DNA of 64,000 bases from Typha latifolia. Taxonomy: Eukaryota; Streptophyta; Magnoliopsida; Poales; Typhaceae. The DNA lies in assembly GCA_019914945.1 (NCBI GenBank), contig CM034100.1:6399209-6463208 (forward strand). The letters are read 5' to 3'. Shown here piece after piece: positions 1 through 11,000 of the stretch. A program made the translations under genes and the position numbers. Numbering within the stretch: the stretch's first letter is position 1; each line of letters starts with the position of its first letter. The notes under the pieces were generated by a model that saw only the letters and a list, made by a program, of their open reading frames with translations, was not told the DNA's origin and searched no databases.

Positions 1-2272
1 AAAGAAGCATGGACATGTTGGCAGCCATCAGTGATAGACAAAAATATTACTAGGATAGGTTCAGATGGGTTGTCAAGAATATGCTGACATAGTTTAGAAT
101 GATGGTACATGCACAAAGAGATGAATGTATATACATGAATAATTCAGGACCAACAAATGGATAAATCTGATCACCATTAAATTTTTGCAAACCTTGCCAC
201 TTTCACATTAATTAATTCATGCAAAAATCAATAATAATGAGGATTTTGAGGCTTGAAAATTGAGACATCACATTTCCTAAAGCACCCCAAGTGTTGACAC
301 ATCATGAAGTGAAAAATTGATCCATCACACTGATCAATCTTGTCACTGTGTATTTGACTCCTCTCAAGCAACCACAAGTCAAGATTTCAACCTCGGTCCC
401 AAAACAAGTCTTACTCATACTGAGATTAAGCTTAAGCTTGCCCAAAATAACTTATTTCCAATTGTCGAAATGTAACTTACGTTACTTGTTATTGTTCATA
501 TATTAAATTCATTTGACGTCATTGTAGTTATATGGTTGTATTATCGACAAAAGTCCCAATAGCTTACAGAGAATGCCTTCCAGACTTCTTATTTGTAAAT
601 ATTACTTGGTACAGTGGTCACATAGTTTGTGAGGCCCATTTCCTTCTAGGTAAAACTGTGATTAGGCAGCTAGATATTTTGGCATGGAACTCTACTCCTT
701 TAAAGATGATGAATGTTATGGACTATGGTGCTTTACAAATTAACTGTGTCCCCTATAAACATATATTCCCATAAACAACAACGGGGAAAACATTTCAATA
801 CTAGTTACTGATAGCAATAACCACTTTACGAGCACTTGATTCACCACAATATTCTGTCGACAATTTGCAAATTATTAAGATAAAGAATCTTGCAATCGCT
901 AACAGAAGACAAGTATGGATCAACAAAAGACATGTGTTTCACAGTGGTTGCTAATGCTCACCCCTTCCATTTCCATGATAATATTCCTATAGACTTTGTT
1001 TTTACTTGCCCACCGAATGACATCACACACCTTTGTCATAGGCTCCTTGCTAATCAATAAGATCCAGAAACATGCTTCCCACTAAAACTACATTAAGTGC
1101 TCAAGATTTTCTTACAAGGAAGATCTCTGAGAGGTGATCCGCTGCCAATAGACTATCTACAAAATGAAACAATCCACTTCAAGCAGATCATTTGCTCAGC
1201 AAAATGCCACTCAGATGCCTTATATCCCCCATCTCAGCAAATCATCTCTACAAGGCATGCTACCATCATTGAAGGCCTCTAGTCTCTAGAGGCGATTTGA
1301 GAAGGTGCCAGTGTCACCTCCCATCTCATGTATAGAGATATCATCAGCAAGACACCATGTTGACCAGCCACAGCCATCCTAAAATAGCACCGTAATTTTC
1401 TTTAAATAATGGAGTTTGGATGGAAATTGGTGTTGCCCTATAAAATTGAGACTTTGGTTCTGGCCAATCACGTGTTTCTCTACTCAAACTTGCCATACCT
1501 CGCAATTTATACTAATATCAAGCTCTTTTACTTCCATAAAAGACCAAAAATTGCAAGTCATCATACTTTTTCTTCCACAAGATATCACACATTACAATTA
1601 CTCGTTAGGTTCCCACATAGCCTAACACCATTATACATAATTAAATCCCAGTAAATGATTGTGGGTTATGAATTCAGAAAAATAAAATAACTATCATATT
1701 AGTTCATAAAATTAAGTGTTTATAAACTATTCTCAATAAATATGTAAATCCTTCCCATATTGAAAACTTATTGTGGCAGAAATTATGAAGAATATTATCA
1801 TATCAACAATTTAGAATGCCTTACTTATAAGCACAACTGTAAGATATTTTGATATGTAGTTGAAGAACATAAACATTATTAATAGTTGCAACATTCCTAG
1901 AACTACACAAAAAATTTGTAGTACATGAAACACTGAAGAGGGAACCACCCATGGATTGAAGATTCAGCTGATCCCTCAATTCATATTGCCGATATGAATT
2001 TGCTGATCATCCGATCCAAATCCTTCAAAATAGACAGTGGTTGATACAGCCGATATGGTTAATACATATTATTTTTTTAAATGTCCGATCTCGATTTTGA
2101 AACTGATACTTAGAACCTTAGAACTACCATGTTAATCAATTTGATTGCATAAGTTATTTCAACATCGATAGATATGTAAATGGGATCAAGCAAGTGGAGC
2201 TCTTGATGGTAGAATACATTAGTCTTCTTTTCTTAATGTCTTGAAATATTCAGTAAAATATCCTATATACCA
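1..2272. other. Non-coding stretch, no gene recognised
   Basis: AT-rich sequence with only short open frames (532-774, 1097-1282 and 1409-1654 on the plus strand), none of which resembles a protein family I know. The frames at 532 and 1097 are in different phases and separated by stops, so they could be relics of an old element, but I cannot name it. Around 1950-2110 lie scattered words (gccgatatg, gatccgatc, gatacttagaacctt) like the ends of the hAT-related repeat family found elsewhere in this window. I looked here for the missing last exon of the EMB1703-like gene and did not find it. Confidence 0.5.
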
Positions 2273-2480
2273 AGGTTCCAAGTATCAAAATTGGGATTGG
2301 GATCAGTCATTCGCATCATTCTGTATTTTAGAATAAAATTTTAAAAATAGAAAAAATCTAAATTTTATAGAAAAAATAATAATAATATATAATTATAAAT
2401 ATAGATTATTCATATATAAAGTCTAGAAACTAAAAAATAAATATTATTTTCTCAATTTCTATCTCTCCCTCTTTCTACCA
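2273..2480 (+). repeat. hAT-related dispersed repeat, left part
   Basis: It begins with a CAAGGTTCCAAGTATC-like end, close to the inverted terminus of the hAT element at 20450-24088. It then runs through an AT-rich stretch into CT-rich sequence. The same order of words occurs at 46950-47430 (gattgggatcag, then AT-rich, then ctccatctctctcc and ttaccac). At 2480 the match breaks off and resumes at 7097, so this is the left half of a repeat split by a later insertion. Confidence 0.5.
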
Positions 2481-3231
2481 CATTGATAAGGCTCTGATAC
2501 CACTGATAGGCTCTGATACTAAATTGATAGGGTCTCGAACTAAAGATAGGCTACGCAACGATTCCTTCAAAATCTAGATGTATTACAGGAATCAGTCTGA
2601 GCGATCGTGGAAAAATATTCGTCAACTATTCTCCGGTAGTCAGAAAATTACGAAACTAAGTGGATTAGATCCGTAACTTCCTGATCTACAGCTTTCATAT
2701 TTACGTCCTTCACAGATTCGAACTGCAACTGGGACGAAAACACGGAATAACATGAGTGATGGTGACGGGTGGAGTGGATGTTAGGGTTATGGATGGATAT
2801 GAAAATGAAGCTGGATTGTAGAGATGATTTAGGGACAATGAAGCACCGACACCTCTCCCGGAAGAGGTGTCTTGTGTCCGACACGTGTCGAACACGGACA
2901 CGCGTCGGACACGTGTCCAGAGTTTCCTAAAAAAAAAGAAAAAAGAAAATCGGACACTGTTGGGACACGGGCGGGGACACAGGCGGTATTTTAGATATTG
3001 TTTAATGGGTTGGGTCGGGTTCGATCGAATGTTATTAACCCGGATCCAAACCCGATAATAAAACCTTACCTTCACTATTGAGCGACGGAATCGTTCGATT
3101 CGATCGAAGCCCTAAAACCCTCGAGCAGCTGCCGAGCGACGATCCGAGGCGCGACGGACTGCTGAGCGAGTGCAACGGCCGACGGAGCGAGTGCGGCGAG
3201 CTGAGCACGGTGAGGATGCAGGTTCTTCTCT

Positions 3232-3292
3232 CTCCCTGCCTCTGTCTCTCTGTCTCTCTCTCTCCGTCTCTTCCTCCCTCCCTCCCTCTAGG

Positions 3293-3334
<42 letters not shown>

Positions 3335-3404
3335 CTCTGTCTCTTCCTCCCTCCCTCTCTCTCTCTCACTCTCTCGCTGTCTCTTCCTCTCTCTCTCCTT
3401 TTCT

Positions 3405-3464
<60 letters not shown>

Positions 3465-3616
3465 TTCACTCTCTCGCTGTCTCTCTCTTTCTGTCTCTCC
3501 CTCCCAGCCCTCCCTGTCTCTGTTTCTCTCCCTATATCTTCCTCCCTCCCTCCCTCTCTCATTCTCTGTCTCTCTCTCTTTTGCCGTCTCACTCTCTCTG
3601 TCTCTTCCTCCTCTCC

Positions 3617-3679
<63 letters not shown>

Positions 3680-3800
3680 TCCCTCCCTCTCTCCCTCTCT
3701 CATTATCTCTCTCTGTCTCTTCCTCCCTCTCTTTCTCTCATTCTCTCTCTGTCTCACTGTCTCTCTCTCTCTCATTCTCTCTCGCTGTCTCTGTTATTAA
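3232..3800 (+). repeat. CT-rich microsatellite tract inside the hAT element
   Basis: Nearly 570 bp of (TC)n interrupted by ccctcc, tctgtctc and ctcgctgtc variants. It lies between the 5' subterminal repeats and the transposase start. Long open frames across it in several phases (Ser-Leu, Arg-Glu) are artefacts of the dinucleotide repeat. It may sit in the element's 5' leader. Confidence 0.85.
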
Positions 3801-3906
3801 ATTGTTAAATTATATTAAAGCTTCTTTAATCTCTCGTCTCATTAAATTGTTAATGCTGCTAATACATATCTCTTTACTAATGTAGTTTTATTGCGGTTGA
3901 AGAAAA

Positions 3907-6159
3907 ATGAATACTGAAAATAATCTTGATTCTAGTCAAAATACTGCATCTTCTGTGGATGATAATGCTCCCTTGTGGAGATATGTTACTAAGATGGAGA
4001 AATTGGGAGAAGGTGGAGGAAATCATAATTTTAGATGCAATTATTGTCAACAAGTCTACAAGGGATCATATTATAGAGTAAAGGCTTATTTGCTGAAAAT
4101 TAGTGGGCATGGAATTAGAGGTTGTCCAAAAGTGAGTAGTGAACATGTTATGGAAATGAAAAGGGTTGTTGATATTGCCGAGATGAGAATTAAAAATTCG
4201 ATGCCTAAACAAATTCCTTTGCCAAAATTTGGACAAGCGGCATCTTCTAGTAGCTCAGTTGGAGGTGTAGGTTTTGATATGGGAGGGACATCAAGAAAAA
4301 AAAGAGCAACAGGAATGACACCTATTGAGAAGTCATTTAATTCTGGTGCTCGCAATCAATTATATTGTGAGATTGCAAGAATGTTTTATTCAGCTGGGTT
4401 GCCTTTTTATCTGGCAAGAAACCCTCACTATGTTAGAGCCTTTCAATTTGCAACAAATAATAATATTTCTGGATTTGTGCCCCCTGGCTACAATATGTTG
4501 AGAACTACACTATTTCAACAAGAGAGAGCAAATATTGAAATGTTGCTAAACCCTATTAGAAGCACATGGGGAGAAAAAGGGGTGAGTATTGTATGTGATG
4601 GTTGGACTGATGCACAGAGGAGACCGCTTATAAAATTTTTAGCGGTGACTGAGAGTGGGCCTATGTTCTTAAGAGCTGTGAATTGTGAAGGAGAATATAA
4701 AGACAAATTTTTTATCTCTAATTTGATCATTAAAATCATTGAAGAGGTTGGACCTCATAATGTAGTCCAACTGGTTACAGATAATGCACCTGTTTGTAAG
4801 GCAGCAAGGATGCTTCTTGAAGCAAGGTTTTCTCACATTTTTTGAACTCCATGTATAGTTCACACTCTCAACCTAGCTTTGAAGAACATATGTGCAGCAA
4901 AAAACACCGAGGCAAATGAGATTGTGTTTGATGAGTGTAGCTGGATTTCAGTAATTGCAGGGGATGTAATGTGCATAAAAAATTTCATCATGCAGCATTC
5001 AATGAGGTTGGCTATTTTTAATGAATTTGTCAACTTAAAATTGCTTGCTATTGCGGAGACTCGCTTTGCTTCGGTGATTATAATATTGAAAAGCTTTAGA
5101 AAGATCAAAAAGGGTCTTTAATCAATGGTAATCAGTGATAAATGGAGTTCTTATAGGGAAGATGATATTGGCAAAGCACAGTTTGTCAAAGATAAAGTCC
5201 TTGATGACATTTGGTGGGATAAAATTGAATATATACTTGCTTTCACAGAGCCTATATACAGTATGCTACGGGTTGCAGACACAGATAAACCATGCTTACA
5301 TTTGATATATGAAATGTGGGATACAATGATTGAAAAGGTGAAGACAGTCATATTTATGCATGAAAACAAGAAAGAAGGCGATGAATCTATTTTTTATTCA
5401 GTGGTGCATAAGATCCTAGTGGATAGATGGGATAAAAGCAATACACCATTACATTGCTTAGCACATTCTTTGAATCCAAGGTTAATTTAATTTCTATCTT
5501 ATGATTAAAAGTTTTATTGTTCTTTCATTGCTATTGTTTACTAATTATATGATTATGTTAATAGGTATTATAGCTCATCATGGATTCAAGAGGATCCAAA
5601 TCGTGTACCACCGCATAAGGATTTGGAAATTTCTAATATGAGAAACAAATGCTTAAAAAGGTTATTTCCAAATGCAGAAGAACGAAAAATAGCATACCAA
5701 GAGTATACTAGTTTCTCCACATCAACCAAAAGTTTTGCTGAGTATGATTCAATAGCAGATAGAAATGAGTTTGATCCAAACATGTGGTGGGTTGCTCATG
5801 GTGCTTCTGCTCCTATTCTTCATAATTTAGCACTTAGGTTACTTGGGCAACCTTGCTCTTCTTCAGGTTGTGAGAGGAACTGGAGCACTTATTCTTTTAT
5901 CCATTCATTGAAAAGGAATAAGATAACTCCACAAAGAGCTGAAGATTTAGTATATGTGCATACTAATCTTCGCCTTCTATCAAGGAGGTCTCCAAATTAT
6001 TTAAGAGAGGAGACCAAGATGTGGGATGTTGGAGGAGATTCTTATGATTCCTTTAATAGTGTAGGAATGTTGGAGTTTGCTGATCTCTCAATTGATGAAC
6101 CGGATTTAGAGACTATAATGTTTGTTGATGAAGGCAATGAGGCAGTTGAAGATGAATGA
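3907..6159 (+). pseudogene. hAT transposase (BED / DUF659 / hATC), near-intact
   Basis: The start ATG at 3907 gives, in order: a BED-type zinc finger (CNYC at about residues 44-47, then VKAYLLKISG and GC), a DUF659 core (SIVCDGWTDA, VTDNAPVCKAA) and a C-terminal hATC dimerisation domain (LALRLLGQPCSSSGCERNWS). An apparent GT-AG intron at 5481-5564 joins NPR to YYSSSW in phase. Together this would be about 720 residues. Only two in-frame stops interrupt it: TGA at 4843-4845, where the family usually has Trp, and TAA at 5119-5121. No frameshift is seen between 3907 and 6159 once the intron is removed. The BED finger has Tyr where the family has the metal-binding His (AYLLK instead of AHLLK). 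The copy is probably inactive unless the stops are read through. Confidence 0.88.
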
Positions 6160-6829
6160 TCTACCTTATGTTGCTATTTTGTAATGATTGTTAGTTTTTA
6201 AACTTTTGTGGAACTTAGTTACTTGGACAGTAGGACATGTTTTGTTGATGAAGGCAATGAGGCATTTGATTGTCTTTCAATTTTGTTATTATCTTTAAAT
6301 TAGTTCTTACAGCTTGATGTGTACTTTTTGAATGATACTTCTTAGTTCTTATAGCTTGATGTATGTATTTAACACTATTAGATTGCAAACTTTTACTTTA
6401 GATGTATCAATTTTTATTTATTTATTTATTTCGCCGTGTCCTATGCCGTGTCTGTGTCCTATATTTTCAAAATTTGCCGTGTCGCCGTGTCCGTATCGTG
6501 TCGTGTCCGTGTCCCGTGTCCGTGTCCGTGTCCGTGTCCGTGTCCGTGCTTCATTGTTTAGGGATATAGACGAATGGAGCAAAGTAGTCGAGATCCCAAA
6601 GAAGAGGGAGGCTCGACAGTTGAGGGAGATTAGAAATTAGGAAAAACTTTGCCAACGGTAGATATGGAAGAAGGGTGAAGAGGGAAGAGGGAGATTAGGG
6701 TAGATAGATAATAGAGAGGCAAAAAATCAATTTTTCAATAACATAATGAAGTTGGCTGCCATCCACATATATATAGATGCTAGCCAACAAGTCCTAAAAC
6801 AATATGAAACCCTAATTTTAAAACTTTCC

Positions 6830-7025
6830 CGTCGATCGCGTTCGAAAACGCTCGATCGCGTTCGAACGCACCAAAAGACATTCTCTGTATGTGCAAACAC
6901 GATGCAAGCGTTTGAACTCGCCCGACCGCATTCGAACACACAATATGCGTTCTCTGTATTTGCGAACCTAATGCAGGCGTTCGCAAGGGCGTTCGAACGC
7001 GACCCCTCCTGCGTTCGAACGTGAC
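6830..7025. repeat. Cluster of CGTTCGAACG-type palindromes
   Basis: Within 200 bp the words gatcgcgttcgaa, gcgttcgaacgc, cgaccgcattcgaac, ggcgttcgaacgcg and gcgttcgaacgtg recur, interspersed with near-repeats of cattctctgtatgtgcaaa and cgttctctgtatttgcgaa. It is GC-rich against AT-rich surroundings. The copies look like a decayed direct repeat of about 60-100 bp with a palindromic core. The cluster belongs to the insertion at 2481-7096. Confidence 0.6.
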
Positions 7026-7096
7026 CTACAAGAATCTTATTTTAATAAAAATAAACACCTAATGCAATAAGAAAAGATCCTAACTAAGTCTATCAC

Positions 7097-7232
7097 ACAT
7101 GCACTCTCCCTTTCTCACACAAATAAAAAAAATTTTACCTTCTCTCCAACTAATTCTTTTTTTTAATAAACTCTCTTTTATCAAACTCTCTCTCCCACTA
7201 ACTTTCTCTCTTAAGTCTTATAAACTCTCCCC

Positions 7233-7280
<48 letters not shown>

Positions 7281-7480
7281 AACTCTCTCACTCATTCTCT
7301 CCCTCTCCCTCACCCTCACCGACTACCAACTCCCTCTCTTCAACATATTTTTTTATTTTTTATTTGTTCTTCACTTCTCTCTCTTCTTCCCTCTCCCTCT
7401 TACTGCTGCAACCCAGAAACCCCCTCTCTTTCCCAAAATTTGTTCTTACCTTTTATCGATATGATTGATCTAGTAGGGTA
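7097..7480 (+). repeat. hAT-related dispersed repeat, right part, CT-rich
   Basis: It resumes the repeat broken off at 2480: catgcactctccctttctcac here corresponds to catgctctctcatttctcac near 47190. Blocks of ctctcccacta and a (TC)n run at about 7237-7275 follow. Open frames here are low-complexity artefacts. Just to the right (7561-7660), aacaacaactaagcctt followed by tcccagctatttggctgagctg is a motif common in plant introns and often linked to old SINE-like elements. I cannot define an element there. Confidence 0.45.
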
Positions 7481-8090
7481 TGTTAAATACATAAAAAATA
7501 CTTTTAAGTTAAGAGTTTAGGTGGGATACATTCATATTTACAGTATAAGTTTGTAGAAATATTAACAAGTTAACAACAACTAAGCCTTAAGTCCCAGCTA
7601 TTTGGCTGAGCTGATTCGTTGATAATTATTATGTCAAATCTGAATCTCCTTTAATCCACTCACCCATAACTATATTGGGGAATCATTTGGAACAAACAAA
7701 CTTGAGTGAACTTGGAATCACAACTTGAAGCCTTGCATTTGTAGAACCAAATTCTAAACATCCAGGGACAGCTGTGCTTTCTTCTCATAGTTCTACCTTC
7801 TATATCAGGTGATGATGATATCAGATGTATTTTCCTATATCTTCATTGTTCACAAAAATGCCTTGATAGCTCAAATGTTAGGATAATAACCAACATTATA
7901 AATGAAATTATAGAAGTACAGAACTATAAAAATATAAAATAGATGTAATTCAAAGATTCTCAATTGTGAACCATATGGAGAGGAACCAAAAACCCAAGAA
8001 CTGGTCCCAAAAATAACTTCCATAGATGCCACATACAAAGTTATCACTATCACCACACATTCTACTAGTTTGAGAACGTGAGTTATTTAC

Positions 8091-11000
8091 CTTTGGTGGT
8101 CGAGCAACAACAAAAGCCTTCCCACTTCCAAGCATATCCATATGAGCCTGGACAATGTAGCAGAAGTTCTTACAATCTCCAGGATCCTCAAAAGCAATCA
8201 CATGATACTGTTTTGGATCCAGTTCAAGGTCTGCAGCCATCTCTAAGGAATAAAATCCCACTTTTGGAACACCTTCCTCGGCAGTGTATAGCTCTATGCA
8301 CTACAGATAAAAATAGCAAAATGACAATTACATATGCATACTGAAGTGGACTTCAGAAACAAAAAGTAGTTTCAAGAAAGTTGCAGGATAATAAGTCAAT
8401 TGCTGAAAACAGAAAATATAAAAAAAGAGAAATAATAAATAATTAACCAAAAGAATGTCGTATTAAAGGATGAAGTAAAGTAGTAAACCATTTACCAGTA
8501 GAAAAGGAAGATCTAACCACCATAAGTAATCTTCTTCTTTCTCATCTGAATATTCTCTGTACTTGCTTACAACAGCTTGTGCACCAAACATCTCCACTTC
8601 TCTTTTAAGCTTGTTCATTTTCTTCTCTATATATCTCCTCTTTCTTTTGGGTATTTTTGTCATTAAATCAGTAACATCCTGTATATCTTTTTCTGTCTTC
8701 CATCTGTCTAAATCCTTTCCCATATTTCTCATGATAGATTTAACTTCTGGATCTGTCTCAGAATTGTAAACATCCAGGAAACCTTGAGTCCATTTCTTTG
8801 TATGTTGCCAATGCTCCTTTCCTCTCTTTTTCCCAGGTCTGTTAGTACCATCACTGCACTCTATTAATACCTTGCTTTCCTTAGATTCATTAATCGAGTT
8901 TTCTTTTCCACCATCAACTGGAGAATACAAAGAAGTGCCACCAGATTTTGTTAAATCTTCCATTTTATGAGTGCCGCTTTCCATGTCTTCTTTTCCACCA
9001 AATATTGTCCTCTTTTTAGGCAATTTACTAAGAAACTCAGGATTGTTCTCAAAAGTAGGTCCTTTCCAACGGGGCATTATCTTTTCCAGTGGATCATCCA
9101 AGCTAATGCCATCTGTTAAACAAAAGGTTCAAAGCCATTAAACTTCCTGCCTATATAATGCTGTCAAACACTCTGACTCTGACCCCCCCCCCCAAAAAGA
9201 AAGTATATCATATTGTTTCAGCTTGGTGGAAACCAAATTCTTTCATTCCAAAATGCACTCTGGGTACATGGTAGCCAATATGTACAGCGGATGGAAGATG
9301 CCATGAACCCATAATGAATCTCAAGCAATTTTTCTATTTTTTATTTTTTATTCAAATTTTCTCTATTACACAAAATATTCAATGACAAGTATATAAGTAA
9401 TAATATGTCATATCAAGCATGGATGGCCGCGCCGGTGGTGGCACGACACTTGGCATAGGGTGTGCCAGTTGCACATCCTCATGCCGATCATTGTGTCATA
9501 TGGAATCTTTTTTTTATAATATTTTTAATTTTCATTAAGATGATGGCGATAATGACGAGACTCAGTCTTTAGGTAGCAGAACATCATATGAGATGCACTT
9601 CTAGGATGATATTAATTCATCATTATTACCATCATATCAATCACACTCACCTGAACCACAACACCTTTAGTAGACTCCATATTCACAATCTATATATACT
9701 TATGGTGTGTCTGTGCCAGTGATGGTCGTTCTCGTGCATGTTCAATATCTATATTATATCATATTATAGGAGAATTATAAAATTATTATTTGTATGAAAA
9801 TTATGTAAACATTACAACAAGCAATATTATCAATGGATAAGTTTTGAAGAATATCAACAATATTTAATGTAACATTTCCGTGTTATTCTATACTAGCAAA
9901 TGAAGTCTTTGATCTTCCTCATTATTCAACTAGATATTGATTTTAGTTATTGAATAATTATTAATTAATATTATGTTTTAACTATTATTATATGTTCAAT
10001 TATATTATGGTGTATTCAATCATTAATATTATTTTTAATGAATATATTCAATCATATATATGTTGAATAATATTTATATTTAGTTGTTGCTTTATCTTTA
10101 ATAAAATAAGTTATTTATAAAAACAATCTAAAGATAAAGTACTATGATATAGGTTTTAATATATATATTTAAATAAAAAAACTAAAGATTGACATACTGA
10201 AGACCCAAAAATATCTCTAAATATCCTAAATTTTTTATTAAAAATATTATAAATATGTGCCACTAGCATGTAGAGGTGTGTCGAGGCGTGTTGCTCGACA
10301 CGCCCAATGCACGTGCCACTGGCACGACTATCGTTAATATCAAGTTCAATCATAATGTAATAATTAAAGAATAAGAAGTCACAAAAGATAAAAGAAATAT
10401 AGATATATGAATCAACAAGAGTATTAGAAAGAGCAGATTGTTTGATATTGCATCAGAAAAACGAAAAGTAGCATATTTAGACTGTCAAACTTGTGGTGCC
10501 TAATACATTAACCAAAAGAGTAATCAGATTAAATACATCAGTAATCACATGCTTCTAGTAGATTCTCTCCTATTTGATAATGAGAGTAATCCATCACAGC
10601 ATATCCATCTATTTTGTCATCATCACCCTTTGAAACTCCACCTTTTCAATGTATTAGCATTGTTGTCTTTCATGGTGTCGTTAATGAGGAATCATTGTTT
10701 TGCCATAGATATTGACCATTTAATATGAGTCCTAATTGGATTATGAGATTTAAATTGTCTTTATAGAAAAAGAAATGCTATGATAGTAAGGTACCAGTTA
10801 ACATCAGATTCTTAAAACAGAATACCTGCTCCATAGTCAAGATTTTCAATCCTGGAGTGGATCCACTCATGTAAAGGTAATAGTTTTTCATTAACCTTCT
10901 CAGCTTTGCTCTTAAGACCCTCGAAGAAGGCACGTTTGTCATCAGCGTCCATCATATGAAAAGGATCCCGCCCTGCCAATTCATTCTCACGGACTTGAAA

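Larger units (their letters stand above)
2836..6556 (+). mobile_element. hAT transposon, complete with TIRs and 8-bp TSD
   Basis: A 3721-bp element. The left terminus CAATGAAGCACCGACAC and the inverse of the right terminus (CAATGAAGCACGGACAC) differ at one position in 17. Both flanks carry the 8-bp duplication tttaggga (2828-2835 and 6557-6564), the TSD length of hAT elements. Subterminal regions are rich in gtgtccg repeats (2875-2925 and 6436-6548), as expected for hAT transposase-binding sites. The interior holds a long CT microsatellite and one transposase gene (3907-6159). The perfect TSD and few coding lesions suggest a fairly recent insertion. Confidence 0.93.
2481..7096 (-). mobile_element. 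Insertion splitting the older repeat; possible LTR fragment
   Basis: The boundaries come from comparison with the uninterrupted copy near 47190. The flanks are accac on the left and atcac on the right, a plausible 5-bp target duplication with one mismatch. Read on the minus strand, the left end holds TGGTATCAGAGCC, which matches the initiator-Met-tRNA primer-binding sites of many plant LTR retrotransposons, just after a CTATCA end. The right end starts TGATAG on the minus strand. TGATAG...CTATCA would be LTR-like termini. No gag or pol is seen. The unit was itself invaded by the hAT element at 2836-6556. The nesting is well supported; the identity as an LTR fragment is not. Confidence 0.35.

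Noticed and set aside
3035..3808. Long open frames on both strands (Ser/Leu-rich and Arg/Glu-rich, up to 246 residues)
   Set aside because: They are translations of a (TC)n microsatellite that stays open in several frames at once.
4086..5783. Minus-strand frames opposite the hAT transposase
   Set aside because: They are shadows of the plus-strand transposase, which carries recognisable domains.
7561..7660. A SINE-like motif (aacaacaactaagcctt, then tcccagctatttggctg)
   Set aside because: The motif is common in plant introns, but I could not find an A/B-box promoter or target duplication to define a SINE.
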